Positions 1 to 11,400 of a stretch of 64,000 nt of DNA are shown here, one piece after another. This DNA is from Posidonia oceanica (lineage: Eukaryota; Streptophyta; Magnoliopsida; Alismatales; Posidoniaceae): positions 5,456,001 to 5,520,000 of the forward strand of contig JAZBRS010000077.1 in the NCBI GenBank assembly GCA_037176725.1, written 5' to 3'. Every line of letters begins with the position of its first letter. The stretch's first letter is position 1. The notes below the pieces were generated by a model that was not told where the DNA came from, ran no database searches, and was given only the letters and a program-made list of their open reading frames with translations. Both the position numbers and the translations under genes were made by a program.

Positions 1-1190
1 GGGTTCGAATCCTAAGTGCGCGATGTCCGGGTGATGATGAAATGCTAATGCCATGCAATAGAATGCTAGTACACTACGACGAAAGGGTGATAAGTTAACG
101 AACCTATCGTCGAATAGTTAGGGAGTATCGGCCCTCTGAGGAGTTGATAGACTCATCATCGGATAGTTAGGGCTATCAGCCCATGAGGAGTTAACAGACT
201 CATCACCGGATAGTTGGAGCTATCAGCCTGACGAGGAGTTGACAGACTCATCACCGGATAGTTAGGGCTATCAGCCCGACGAGGAGTTGACGGACTCATC
301 ACCGGATAGTTAGGGCTATCAGCCCGGATGAGGGTGGAAAGGGGGCAGGGATACCAAACTAGAAGGTGCGGTAGAGGTCCAAAGATGCTCCCACGACAGT
401 TGGGGATGTCAACCCAAATGAGGGTGAGACGATACCAGAGCGCAGCAAAAGAGATGCCCCTTGGCATCGAAGGCGGTGATAGGCCAGTGAGTTTGTCAGG
501 CGAGAGAGGTGGTGACAAGTGGGACGACTGGTGACCACGAATGCAACGGGAATACCATACCCGAAGGTGTGGCAGAGGTCCGTAGATGCTTCCGTAACAG
601 TTGGGGATGTCAGCCTGATGCAGATGGAAATGGGATACCATAGGGCAGCAAAATAAAAATGCCCCTGGTATCGGTGAACGATAACAGGGGACAGTCGAAG
701 CACCCATGGCATCAAAATGCAAGGGATGGATGAATGGGTGAATGGATGATAGGTTGACGGACCTATCGCTGAATAGTTAGGGATATCAGCCCAGATGTAG
801 TGGGATGGATGCAAGGGCTCACCGTGCGAGATGCAATGCCAGTGGAGGATGCGATGGAATGATGAATGCAGGGTGATAAGTTGACGGACCTATCGCCGAG
901 CAGTTCAGGGCTGCCAACCTGATGGGATGAGGGGGACGATACCACAGGGCAGCAAAAAAGATGCCCTTAGTAACAGGATGATACCAGGGGACAGCCGAAG
1001 TGGCCCTAGCACCGAGATGCAAAGGATGGATGAATGGGTGAATGGATGATAGGCTGACGGACCTATCGCCAAGTAGTTAGGGGTGCCAGCGCATTGGTGA
1101 GTTAACGGACTCATCGCTGGATAGTTAGGACTATCAGCTTGATAAAGACATTTTAACAGGCATCAACTGAGCAGTTAGGGCTGCCAGCCC
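1..1190. repeat. Hairpin-repeat array, 3' region fragment of a Tat/Ogre-like element
   Basis: This stretch is a run of short inverted repeats separated by ATG-rich spacers, with no credible reading frame. Examples are GATAGG (748-753) with CCTATC (762-767), GCAG (1171-1174) with CTGC (1181-1184), GATAG (257-261) with CTATC (68 in the same line, 268-272), and GATACCA (634-640) with TGGTATC (666-672). The last hairpin has counterparts at 27768-27803 and 35175-35212, where it lies between the 3' LTR and the extra ORF of elements Y and X. I therefore infer that this is the equivalent region of another related element whose LTR lies left of the window. Its right edge near 1190 is approximate. Confidence 0.6.
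138..331. repeat. 48-bp tandem repeat, four copies
   Basis: Four adjacent copies of a 48-bp unit, each holding the paired words GATAG and CTATC around a TTAGGG loop, plus a GAG/CTC pair around an 8-base loop such as TTGACGGA. Copies differ at a few positions only, so this part was amplified more recently than the rest of the array. Confidence 0.75.
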
Positions 1191-3233
1191 AATGCAAGGA
1201 ATGCAGAGCGATGCAGAGAGAAGATAGGAAACCCCCCGTGGTGGGTGTGCAATGGTCTCAGTGTGGGCATGCGATGCAACATCACAGAGTAACAAACAAG
1301 GGACATGTCGATCATCACGGACCTACCCAACACGGTGGGTGGCAAAACTTGAAAAACGCGGAGCCTCTGTGTGGGGCAGGCAAAAGTGCTCATCCTTGGC
1401 TCTGGTTTTCGAAAACAGGGAGAGGGGAAGATAAGTTATTATAGCATGCATGTTTTGGTGGTTTCGGACTCAAAAGCAGCTACCAAGAGGGTGCTTCTGC
1501 ACTTTCTGACTCAAGAGACTCGATCCTCGAGCAACGCCATGCCGAGTTGTGGTCGGTGGCTCTCCTTCTCACTCTTGGCTCGGGATGAGGCCTTGGCTTT
1601 GCAGAGTATAGCCTTTGGCTATAGGTGGGTAGCAGAAGTATTGGATGCAGCTTTACAGCCTCCGTCTTAATTCCTCAGGGACCGACTACCACTTTTAACG
1701 CTCGTGGAATGATTTCTTTTCCCCTCATGAGTGACCAAATTTGCATCTAGCTTGCCAGGGAAGGAGAGTTGTCTACTCAGGGGATTGGAGCATGCTGCTA
1801 CGCTCAGAGGGTGGGGCTAGGTCCTCATGATAAGTATCCTGTGCAGTTGTCAGTGTGGCGCTTGGAGTTGAAAGCTGAGGGGGCTTCGACGCTCGTCCGA
1901 GTCACTCCTCTCATGAGTGCCTTCTTTCTTCAACTTCTGTCTTCATTTTTCTTTTATGCTCAGCATGCATATCATGTTATCATATTCTTTTCTCACATGA
2001 TCTCTATTCTTTTGGACATGCATGTCTTTGCCCTCTTGGGGTAGCGGTCCCGGGTGAGGTGTTAAGAGTTTGACTGATCGACGTACACCTTCAACCTCTA
2101 CAATGTGTGCTTGCAGCTTCTGGCTATGCTCTACTCTGCTTTGGTCTTTCCCATGTTCGGTGGACTCTCTTGATCAGGTGGATCTCGCTTCTAGGAGTTT
2201 TTAAGCTCAGCGAGTTGCTCTGTTCTGCTCTAGTCTCACTCTGTAGCCACATGCAAGAGATGGCATTGCTCGAGTGAGTTCTGCCTAAGATTGTCATTGC
2301 TTGACATCCTCCAAGCGCTACTTGCTTGTCCAAAGCCGGTTTCTGATTATACAAATGTTTGTGGATTTTGTATTTTTTAGAAGGGGAAAGGACAAACATG
2401 TTTTTCAGTTTTTGCATTGGTTTTGTATTTTTACGGTTTTTGGTTTAAGAAAACATAGAAAGGGAAAACCAGCAGCAATGCGAGAAAATATTTTTGCATT
2501 TTTTGATTTTCTTGATTTTTTTTGTACTTTTGTCTTTTACAGGATGCAAGAAATTGGTACGTATATGCAGAAAATGAAGAATGCATGATGATAGATATGT
2601 GTAGGATGGCATAAATGTGCAGAAGAATGTGCAGAGTGATAGGTTGACGAACCTATCGTCGAATAGTTAGAGATATCAGCCTGAATGAGGGAATGAATGC
2701 AAGAAGTAGAAAAAGATGCATGTTTTTAATGGATTTTGTTGATTTTATGCTTTTTATAATTTTCAGGCAAGGCGAGAAACCACAGAAAACAAAACAAAAC
2801 GAAAAGAAAAGACAATGCAGGAATCAAAAAAGAGGTAAGAAAGACTTACCTGTCAACAACCTCAGGAGGGAGGTGCTGGGTTCGCTCCTACGCTGTTGAT
2901 GCTGTCGGCGAGGTCCACTGTTGGCAGTGCGGGGAGCACTGGGGCTACTGGAGCTACTGACGGCAATGCAAGGAGCACCAGAGCTGCAAAAGTTAGAGAA
3001 GGAGCTAACCTAGATGATGCTGCAACTGGGTTTGCTGTCGACGCCACCGTTGCATCTCTGAGCGTCCCTTGGACGAGCTAGGAAAGGCAGGAAAAGGAGA
3101 TTGCGCCGATGGGACCAGAAGGATCCATCGGAGCAGAGCTGGACTCAGAAAAGTCTGGTGTAGGTCCTCGAGGTTCCGGCAACTGCGAAGCCTACAGGCT
3201 CGGAAGAGGAATGGTCGGCTACACTAGGGTGTG
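1191..3233. other. Unassigned repeat-derived sequence
   Basis: I recognise no gene here. Reading frames are short and lack family motifs. An isolated hairpin unit of the array type (GATAGG 2638-2643, CCTATC 2652-2657) shows that part of the stretch comes from the 3' region of a related element. At 2841-2848 the - strand carries a strong 5' splice-site-like ACAG/GTAAGT, also seen in the LTRs of B and Z, so about 2820-3233 may be a diverged LTR piece. The A/T-rich part (2330-2830) has no feature I can name. Confidence 0.4.
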
Positions 3234-3674
3234 TGTAGACATCCAATTTTGACAGCCTGGAAGTTGGTTGTTTTCTCTTGCAGGCTCGTATGGACTCTGG
3301 AATGGCACTCCTTTTTCCTAACCCATTTTCAAGCCCAAAACCTTACCCAAACCCTAAAAGCCTTAACCCAAGCCTTTTTGCACATTTTTTTAACCTTTCT
3401 TAAGCCCAAGCCCAAGCCCATTACAACATTTGCCAACTGAACACGTTGTACACTGGCATAGGCAGCGTCCAACGTTGGACATGCCCTATGCTAGCGTCCA
3501 ACGTTGGATGCCTCTTGCACCAGTATCCAACGGCTCGATTGCAGCAACGGCTGCTCCGCCCCCTTTTGCTCACCTCTCGTCCAATCCACTGCCTCCCCAC
3601 ACTTACTACTTGTCCCCTCATGCACTCCAGACCATCCACTACCTTCCAAGGCCGAGTTATTACCCATTCTTTCC
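3234..3674 (+). repeat. LTR-start fragment in + orientation
   Basis: The + strand begins TGTAGACATCCAATTTTGAC, nearly the start (TGTAGACACCCCATTTTGAC) that the LTRs of X, Y and Z show on the - strand. This is therefore the beginning of an LTR in the opposite orientation to its neighbours. It carries two copies of the palindrome GTCCAACGTTGGAC (3467-3480; 3496-3509 with one mismatch), a motif also found in the truncated LTR at 3694-5705. It stops after about 440 bp at a primer-binding site belonging to the - strand element B. It may be a remnant of a 5' LTR for the + strand element W or an unrelated piece. Confidence 0.5.
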
Positions 3675-3692
3675 TCCCTAGCGGAGTCGCCA
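3675..3692 (-). other. Primer-binding site of element B
   Basis: On the - strand this reads TGGCGACTCCGCTAGGGA, matching the primer-binding sites of Z (8474-8491) and X (48503-48520) with small changes. It lies one base from the LTR end at 3694, as in the other elements. Ogre elements are reported to prime from a tRNA-Arg; that assignment comes from family knowledge and was not checked here. Confidence 0.75.
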
Positions 3693-3693
3693 C

Positions 3694-5705
3694 TGTAGTA
3701 ATCTTGAATTCTGATCGTCCATGCATGATGCCAAAGCTCGCATGCACCGATCAAAATAGGCTCACTATATGCGGCATGATCTGAGGGAAGAAACTCGACT
3801 CGGAAACGCTGGCAAAAGAAGAAAAAGAAAAGATAAGACAAATTGGAGTCGCCACCAGGTCTATTTAATCGGGAGACTAGGAAAATCGAGGGTAATGCAT
3901 AAAAAGACATGCAAAACCGGATGCAAAGAAGGAGCAAAGGAATGCGATGCGACACAATACAATGCTATGCTATGACTCGAGCCTAGGATAAAGGAAAGGA
4001 CGATGCGAGCGAAGAGAAAGAGCAAGGACTCCTGTTATGCACAGGGAAGGTGTTAGGCACCCTGATACGTCCGAGAGTCGGTCTTTCTTAGGCAATCTCG
4101 TGCTCTAATGTAGGGAATTGCTAACCTAATGCCTAAATGCAATGAATGCCTACCTATTATGCATGGGAAATAAACGTGCTATCTATACGCTCAGCAACGC
4201 TACTAGTGTTCCGAACTGGGTGAACCCTGGTTCGTGAGAACTCCTAGGCAGTAAGCATCATAGCCTTAATGCAAATGCAGGCGATGAAACAAAACTACGG
4301 GGAAAGCAATGCAATGCAAGCGACATGCAAGGGAAAACCAAGACAGGTGCGGAAAATGGTGCGAAAGCGCCGAAAACGAGGCGAAAGTGCGGAAAACAAT
4401 GCAAAGGTGCGGAAAACGAGGCGAATGCGCGGAAAACAATGCAAAGGTGCGAAAAATGATGCAAAACACGGGAAACGATGCAAAGGCATGGTGCAAAAAC
4501 CAAAACAGGGGTCGGGTTGCATGCATAGGGGTTGCAGTGCACATAAGAGGCGATAAAACGCGGAAAACAAGGGACAAAGCAAAATCAGTATTTTAAAACT
4601 GTGCCTAACCAACTGCAAGCGTTGGACGCTGGCAACAGTGGCGTCCAACACCTGCTGGAGGCAGACAACATGCAAGTATTTGAAAAAGGATGCATTCTAA
4701 CTATATGGATGCAATACAGATGCAGAAATGCAACTAAATGGGTGCAGGGCTAACATGATAGAAGAACAGAAGCAGATTCAGAGTAGGAGGCAAGCTAAGA
4801 TCAAGAATCAAAGCAAGCAGGGCATTGGACGCCCCTGCGCATGGCATCCAACTTTAGACGCCAGAGCGGCTGGCATCCAACACAGACCAGAAGAACAGCA
4901 AGCCAAAAAGCAAACAGAAGGCAAATAAAAAATGGGAACATGCATTTGGGCTGCTAGAGATGAGCACAGGCTAAGCATACAAGCATGGGGTCACACAAAA
5001 AATCAAATACTCACCATCTGCAACATGTGCCAGGCCAGAGGCACAACCAAAATGATGGACGCGAGCTGAGCCATCGTCCAATGTTGGACGCCTACATCAG
5101 CAGCGTACAACACCCTGGGAGGCACAAACACACAAGAAGCTTGCAAAAAATAAACAAACGAACTAAGGAAAGCATGGAATAGATGTAATGAAAGCTAAGC
5201 ATGCATGGTGAACACAGAAATCATGTAAACAAGCAAGATCAGAGCAATATGCAAGCTAGAAGGGAAACAGAGGAGCAAGGTCGTTAGACACTGGAGACAG
5301 CAGCATCCAACGTTGGACGCTGAGGCCTCTGGCGTCCAACGACCACAGCAAGCAAACTTACCTGTCCTAAGGGGGAGCTCAGCTCTAAACCCCACTAACA
5401 TGCATGCAAACTACTATAGACATGCCAGAGCAAACAGAAACATGCATAGCAAGCATTTAATCCAAGGAAAGCAAGGGAGAAAGAGCATGCATGGGAATAA
5501 AAAATAAAGAAATTAAAAGAAATGACATGCAATTTAAGAGGGGGCTAATAATCCTAAGCATGGCTGCCATAGAGGCCAGGCATCTCTAAGTAAGCACAAA
5601 ACATGCATGGAAATCAAAAGGAAGCAAGGTGTAAGCATGGCAGCAAGTTATAGCTAACAGAGATGTTGGACGCTAGGTAAACCAATGTCCAACGTTGGAC
5701 GCCTG
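3694..5705 (-). repeat. Truncated LTR of element B (U5 side)
   Basis: The + strand starts TGTAGTAATC, the left edge shared by all LTRs here. It follows the Y LTR closely for about 900 bp, including the stem-loop GGTG-TTAGG-CACC (4049-4061) and the hairpin around 4210-4240. Beyond about 4600 it diverges into sequence rich in GTTGGACGC words and the palindrome GTCCAACGTTGGAC (5687-5700). A - strand ACAG/GTAAGT donor-like site lies near 5350. The U3 end (GTGTCTACA) is missing, because at about 5705 the sequence changes to the gag region of element Z. It is a partial 5' LTR of a - strand element, with the junction accurate to about 15 bases. Confidence 0.7.
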
Positions 5706-7289
5706 TGTAAGCCGCGATTGCTGGAGGTGTTGGCCTGGCTAGCCAATGCAGAAAGTGTGGGGAAATGCCCACTTCGTAGTGAGCTTTCCATGCAGGCGCC
5801 AGCCCTAACCAGCGATGCAAAACTAGTGTTGTGCTGAATGCAGAGTAGAGTCCTAGTCGTTGGCAGCGCCCCCTTGATGATCATCTCGATAGAATCCTCC
5901 TCGGAGGGTCTATCTTTAACCTGGGCTGCTAAGGAGCGCCAGCAACCGACATACTCCATGAATGGCTCTTGGGGCCTCTGTCGGATGGCGACGAGATCCT
6001 CCCTCTTGGGGATTAGGTCAAGGTTGAAATTATACTACTCAAGAAAGGCCTGAGAAAGATCAGTCCAAGTCTGAACCACAGCCATGTCAAGGGAAGTGAA
6101 CCACTTGAGTGTGGGGCCAGTTAAACTCTTCTGAAACAGCAGATAAGGAGCCTTTCATCAACCTGGAGTTGAACAAGGTCCCCGTAATATGCCTTCAGAC
6201 GCGAAATGGGACAGCCTCTACCATTGTATTTATCAAAGACTGAGATGCGGAACTTCAAAGGGAGTGTGGCCTCAGGAAAGAGACAAAGGTCACGAAATTG
6301 GTAAGACTGGTGGTCCTTGACCTGCACTAGACGTAGTGCTTTCTCCAGAACGTCCATCCTATCATTGATGGGGTTTGGATTGGCTGCCACAAGAGGTGAG
6401 GCAGCAGGGGCTGGGACCACATCTGCCATCTGGGTCACACCAAGGTGCTCCTCCGGATCCACCATCGCGTCGCCTGGTGGCGCGACGTGATGGCCAGCGT
6501 ATTCGTGCGGTGGTGCTGTGTAGGCAGGAAAGCATGCTGGGTTCCGAACCTGATGCAAGGGGGTGGATAAATAATATGCTATGTAGTGGGAGGTGGAGAA
6601 TGGGGGAGCAACAGTTGCTGCGTAGGTGCGGTGTCGGGCAGCGAGTTAGTGGGATACTATGCTTCAACCAGCTCGAAGGACTGATCACCAGGTGGCGGAG
6701 GTGCATGCAGTACATAGTGCTGTGCAGAAGCAGGAGGCAGATGCCGTGCCCTTATCGCCAAAGCAGTGTGTAGCTGGGGCGATGATCTGGGTGGGAGTGC
6801 TATGTGTGCAAGAGCAGGCCGCAGAAGAACCTCGGGAGCAGTAGGAACACAAGAGGGATGAACTGATAGAGCCATGCCTTGCAGTGTCTGGGCAAGCTCC
6901 ATCAGGTGCTGATACCGCACTTTAAGGGACCCATCAGCGGGAGTGCTGAGTTGCAGGACCGGCCATGGGTCAGATTCAAGAGGTCGAGAACCTATGGCAA
7001 AGGTCGCCGCAGCAGAAGGGATGTCGAGAGCGACATAGCCCTAGGACGAAGGGGTCAGAGGCTCCTCCGAAGTGCGTGAGGCGGTCATCAAGATAGACTC
7101 AACGATCGGATCTGGAGGGGCACAGGTCTACCAATGTCCTGCAGCAAACTGGGGTGCCTCAGACACCAAAGGGTGGAATCCTGGTGTCATAGAGGGCATA
7201 GAGTGAGTGGAAGTGAAATTCGGAGGGACCCAAGTGGTAAACCCCTCCAAGTCAATAGAAAAACGGAGCTCACTGGCAAACTGGGCCAT
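5706..7289 (-). pseudogene. gag: gag fragment of element Z
   Basis: Gag forms the RNA-binding particle of the retrotransposon. The likely start is the ATG at 7287-7289 (MAQFASELRF), the homologue of the X start at 47174. Downstream are a Pro/His-rich N-terminal part (about 6920-6400), a low-complexity hinge, and the start of the capsid-like domain with FDKYNGRGCP and LKAYYGDLVQLQVDERLL (about 6260-6130), followed after a frameshift by the stretch containing SLRSGHFP near 5760. In-frame TAG codons at 7128-7130 and 7041-7043 occur at the same places in X. The zinc knuckle and protease are absent because the element is cut at about 5706. It cannot be functional. Confidence 0.8.
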
Positions 7290-8473
7290 CACTGACCAAG
7301 TCTAAGTGAGGGAAGGCTGCGATGAGAAAGTAAAGACGCGAGACCTAAAGGGGAGCTACTGCCGGAAGCGACGAATAGCTCAGAGACAGAGGAGGGACGC
7401 TCAGGGTCCAAGCAGCGGATCTTGCACCTACCTGCAAAAACAATAAAGATGTCAAAGATCGAATGCAAGAAAGAGTTATTAGGGGTGGCATGAATGGCAC
7501 ACGTGCAGATGAATGCCCTAATATGCGCTCTCTCACCATGCATGTCCTGAGGAGATGACCTACTAGGACGCACTCATGGGTAATGGGTTTATGCAGACTC
7601 TAGGTTAGAAAATAGTGGGTCCCCATCTAGATCCTGGCCAAAGCTCAAGCAATAACGGGGTGGTGCGTTGGTGGCCTCAACCCAGCCAAAAGCGTGGGTG
7701 GTACCCTCCACTAGCACCGACACGACCCCTAAACAAAGGGGACAGACCGGCTAACTTGGGCCACGCCAAAGCAGTGGGACAAGAGGTCGGAACCGTCCTT
7801 CGCAGACTGTGGGTGGACTCAAGAGAGGATGCATGCTTTCTAAAATGATCAATCATGCGAAATGCTTTAGAGTCTTTTACTTGCATTTTATTAACCAAAG
7901 GGGGAAAATTACAAGTTTTTGGCTCTAGTTGTGCTTAAATGTTATTGCTTAGCTTTATTGTAGTTTTTAAATTAAGCAAAGGGGAGCAAGCATGTTTCTA
8001 CTATCCTAGGCATGGCATATGCAAAAGGAGAAACAAATAGACAATCTTGGCATGCAAACAATCACACAACAAGGCAAAAGGCATGCACATGGCATGTGCA
8101 AGTGTTTGTGGACATGATAGTGAAGGGAAGGCACTTATCAGGTCAAAAGGCATATATTCAAGGCATGTGCATGTGTAGAGGCATAGTAAGTGTGTAAAAC
8201 AAGCATTCATCACTCAAAAAGCATGTATTAATGTGCCAAGCAAGTATTTAGACATGCATAATGCGAGAAAGTAAAGTAATAACAAGCCAGCAGATAAATA
8301 AGTAAAGACAGGTAAGCAGTAGAGCATGCAAAGACAAAGCAAAGAATAAAGCATGTAAACAAGTAAGCAAATAGACAAAGGGGAACAAACAGTAAAGCAT
8401 GTAAAGGCAAGGCAGACAAAGAAATGCAAATCAAAGCTGCGAGAAAGCCAAAACGAAAGCTGGAGTGCAAGTC
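7290..8473 (-). other. Leader region of element Z
   Basis: Untranslated leader between primer-binding site and gag, homologous to 47175-48502 in X. On the - strand a donor-like G/GTGAGAG (intron start 7536) and an acceptor-like pyrimidine tract ending TTTTTGCAG (intron end 7432) would define an intron of 105 nt; X has a 108-nt counterpart. I see no coding region. Confidence 0.5.
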
Positions 8474-8491
8474 TCCTTAGCGGAGTCGCCA
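8474..8491 (-). other. Primer-binding site of element Z
   Basis: The - strand reads TGGCGACTCCGCTAAGGA, one base inside the LTR edge at 8493. It differs from the X site by two substitutions, both in the outer half, and the first ten bases that would pair with the tRNA 3' end are intact. Confidence 0.8.
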
Positions 8492-8492
8492 C

Positions 8493-11400
8493 TATAGTAA
8501 TCCCGGTGGTCGGATCGTCCATGCACGATGCCAAAGCTCGCATGCACCGATCAGAATCAGGTTCACTATTAGCAGTGTATCCGAGAAGGAAGACTTGACT
8601 CGAAAACACGAAAAAAGGAGAAAAACGGGGAACAAGAAAAGATAAGACAAATCAGAGTCGCCACCGCGTCTATTAAATCGGGAGACAAGGAAAACTGGGG
8701 GAATGCGTGAATAAACACGCAAAACCAAGCAAAAGATGCAATACAATGCAATGCAATGAAATGATATGCAATGAGATGCAATGATGTGACTTGTGCCTAG
8801 GATGAGGGCAATATGGTCATTGTGGGCCATGAGAAAGGGTAAGGACTCCTATTACGTGCGGAGAAGGTGTTAGGCACCCTCGACATGCTCGAGAATCGAT
8901 CTTTCTAGGCTTGCGCTCGCATACGCAGGATGATGCATGCTTTGAATGCCTAAGTGCCATGAATGCCTAATGACATGCTCAAATGTGTGCTCTAAGTGCT
9001 GAAATGCATGCAAGGAATTAAACATGCAATCTAAGTGCCCAGTAGCACTGTCAGTGTTCCGTACAGGGCATGCCCTGGTTCGTGAGAACTCCAAACAGTA
9101 AGCATCACTGCTCTAATGCAAATGCAGGCGATAAAACAAAACGGCGTTGAAAACCATGCACATGCAAGCGACATGCAAAGGAAAGCAGAAGCAAGCACGG
9201 GAAACGATGCAATGCAAGTGATGTGCAAAGGAAAACGAAAGTTGGCACGCAAAATGGTGCAAATGCAAGCAAAAACAGATGCAAGCATGCAAAAAACGCA
9301 AATGCAAGCAAAACAGATGCGGGCATGCAAAACGATGTATGCAATGCAAATGACAAGGCAAATGGTGCTGTGTTGTGATTCAGATAGACTTATCATGAGA
9401 ATCTGAGGCCTGATCTGAGATAACTTTGGTTACATTAGAAGATCATTCAACCAGGATGACCTAGACAGTTAGATCGTGGAAATCCAACGGTCCGATCAAA
9501 AGTTATTCAGGTTTCAAGTCAGAAGGCTCTAGGGCAAGAAAAGGTAGGGGTCTAAGTGTAAATAGTCCCTAAGTGTGTGCAGAACAGGGTGCATGCATAC
9601 AGAAGTGCTGAGGATGCTTGAATAAATGCAAGGTGCCATGATATGGGAATGCAAATGCATGCAGAAATGTAATGCAGGGACCTAAGTGTAATTAAGGAAA
9701 ACTACAGGAGTCTACATGCAAAATGTCCATATGTGTGTGCAAAATAGGGCAAATGCATGCAAGAATGATAATGCAACAATACATATGCCGAATGCAAAGC
9801 TAACTGGAAAATATGCATGCAAAAATGCAAGAAAAGGACCTAAATATAATTTAGAAAACAAGCAAGACCTAAATGCAATGCAAAAGAAGCATGCAAGTGT
9901 GCAAAAGTTGAAAATAGGGACTGACATGCAATTTTGCAAAACCATGGGGCTTTTAAAACAAGGCAATGTGGTTTAAAATGCAACTAACATGGCATTTAAA
10001 TGCATGGAGGACTAAAATGCAAATAAAACATGTTATTGGACTAAACAGCAATGCAATATGGTTTAAAACATGATTTATATGAATGATTGAATGCATACTG
10101 GACTGATATGCAATTATGACATTTTTCTAGGTTTTTATGCAATGCAATAAGGTAAAAACGGAAATTAAATGAGAAACTATAACTGAACAGGACTGATGTG
10201 CAAATAAAATAAAAGACAGGGTCTAAAATGCAATGTAATAAGGTAAACATGATATTTAAATGATTTCAATCAACTGCAGGAGGACTAAGATGCAAATAAA
10301 ATAACTTGGAGGGCTTTTACGCAATGTAGTATGATAAAGCTGTAAATTAAATGATTTTTCAATTGAACAGAGGACTGATATGTAATTTTTGTGAAATCAT
10401 GGACTAAAATGCATTGTAATAAGATAAAAACAAACATTAAATGATGTGATGAATGGACTGTGGACTTGAATACAAATAAAGTAAATAACAGGACTGAACT
10501 GCAATATAATAAGCGAAAAAAGGACATTAAATGAGATGATGAATGAACAGAGGACTTGAATGCAAATAAAATAAATTTTAGAAGTTAAAAGCAATGTAAT
10601 AAGATAAAAACATGAAATTAAATGACTTTACAACTGTAGGACTTAAATGTAAAGAAAATAAGTTACTGGACTAAACATAAATGATATCAAAAGATTTTGA
10701 CCTGTAGTAGGATTGAAGTGCAATAAAAAGAAGTAACAGGAATTAAAAACAATGCAATATAGTTTTATTCAGGAATTAAATGAAACTTAAACTACAACTG
10801 GAACTGAAAGTAATAAAAATAAACTACTGGAATTAATTTTAATGCATCAACTAACATAAAAATCGAAACTATATAAATGAATAGTGCTACAGTTGCCGCG
10901 AGTTGCAGTAGGTCTGCCGGGGAAGAAGGTGGTGTTGGCGCCGCACGGAAGGTCGGCAGCGGTGCCCAGATGATGGAAGGGACCTCTCTAGAGCTCGAGG
11001 AGTGGTCAGCGATGCATGACGGTGGCTGAGGCGGGCGGACGGCGATGGCGGAGCTCTGCAGGAAGCTTCTGAAGGTGGTCCGGCTGTTGGAGGCGACGGC
11101 GGTGCAAGGGGAGCACAGAGCTGTGCTCTTGGGACCTCGGCGGAGCTCTGGGGATGATCGACAGAGCTAGAGCGGGCCGGAAGCACAGCGGCGCAGAATC
11201 AGCTCGCCGGAGAAGACGACCTCGCGGCGGAGCTGACTCGGCGGCCCAAAGCCCTAAACTAGTTTCTAACCGCCTAGGAAGCACTAGAAGGCTAAAACTA
11301 AGCTAAAGGTAAAGAGAATTACCTGTTTGGGCGGCTAAAGGAGTCCCCCGACCTCGATGGGTCGCGCAGTTGCAGGTGGAGGTCGCGGCGGCGCTACGGG

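Noticed and set aside
1..13. GGGTTCGAATCCT at the window edge resembles a tRNA T-arm
   Set aside because: Only this arm is visible. No matching acceptor strand or CCA follows, and the rest of a tRNA would be outside the window.
2862..3081. Overlapping 61-codon frames on both strands
   Set aside because: Ala/Val/Pro-rich low complexity with mirror frames on both strands and no start or domain support.
9478..9505. ATCCAACGGTCCGATC-like motif in the LTRs as a specific binding site
   Set aside because: It is present in all LTR copies simply by homology. I could not separate conservation from common descent, and similar words are widespread in plant repeats.
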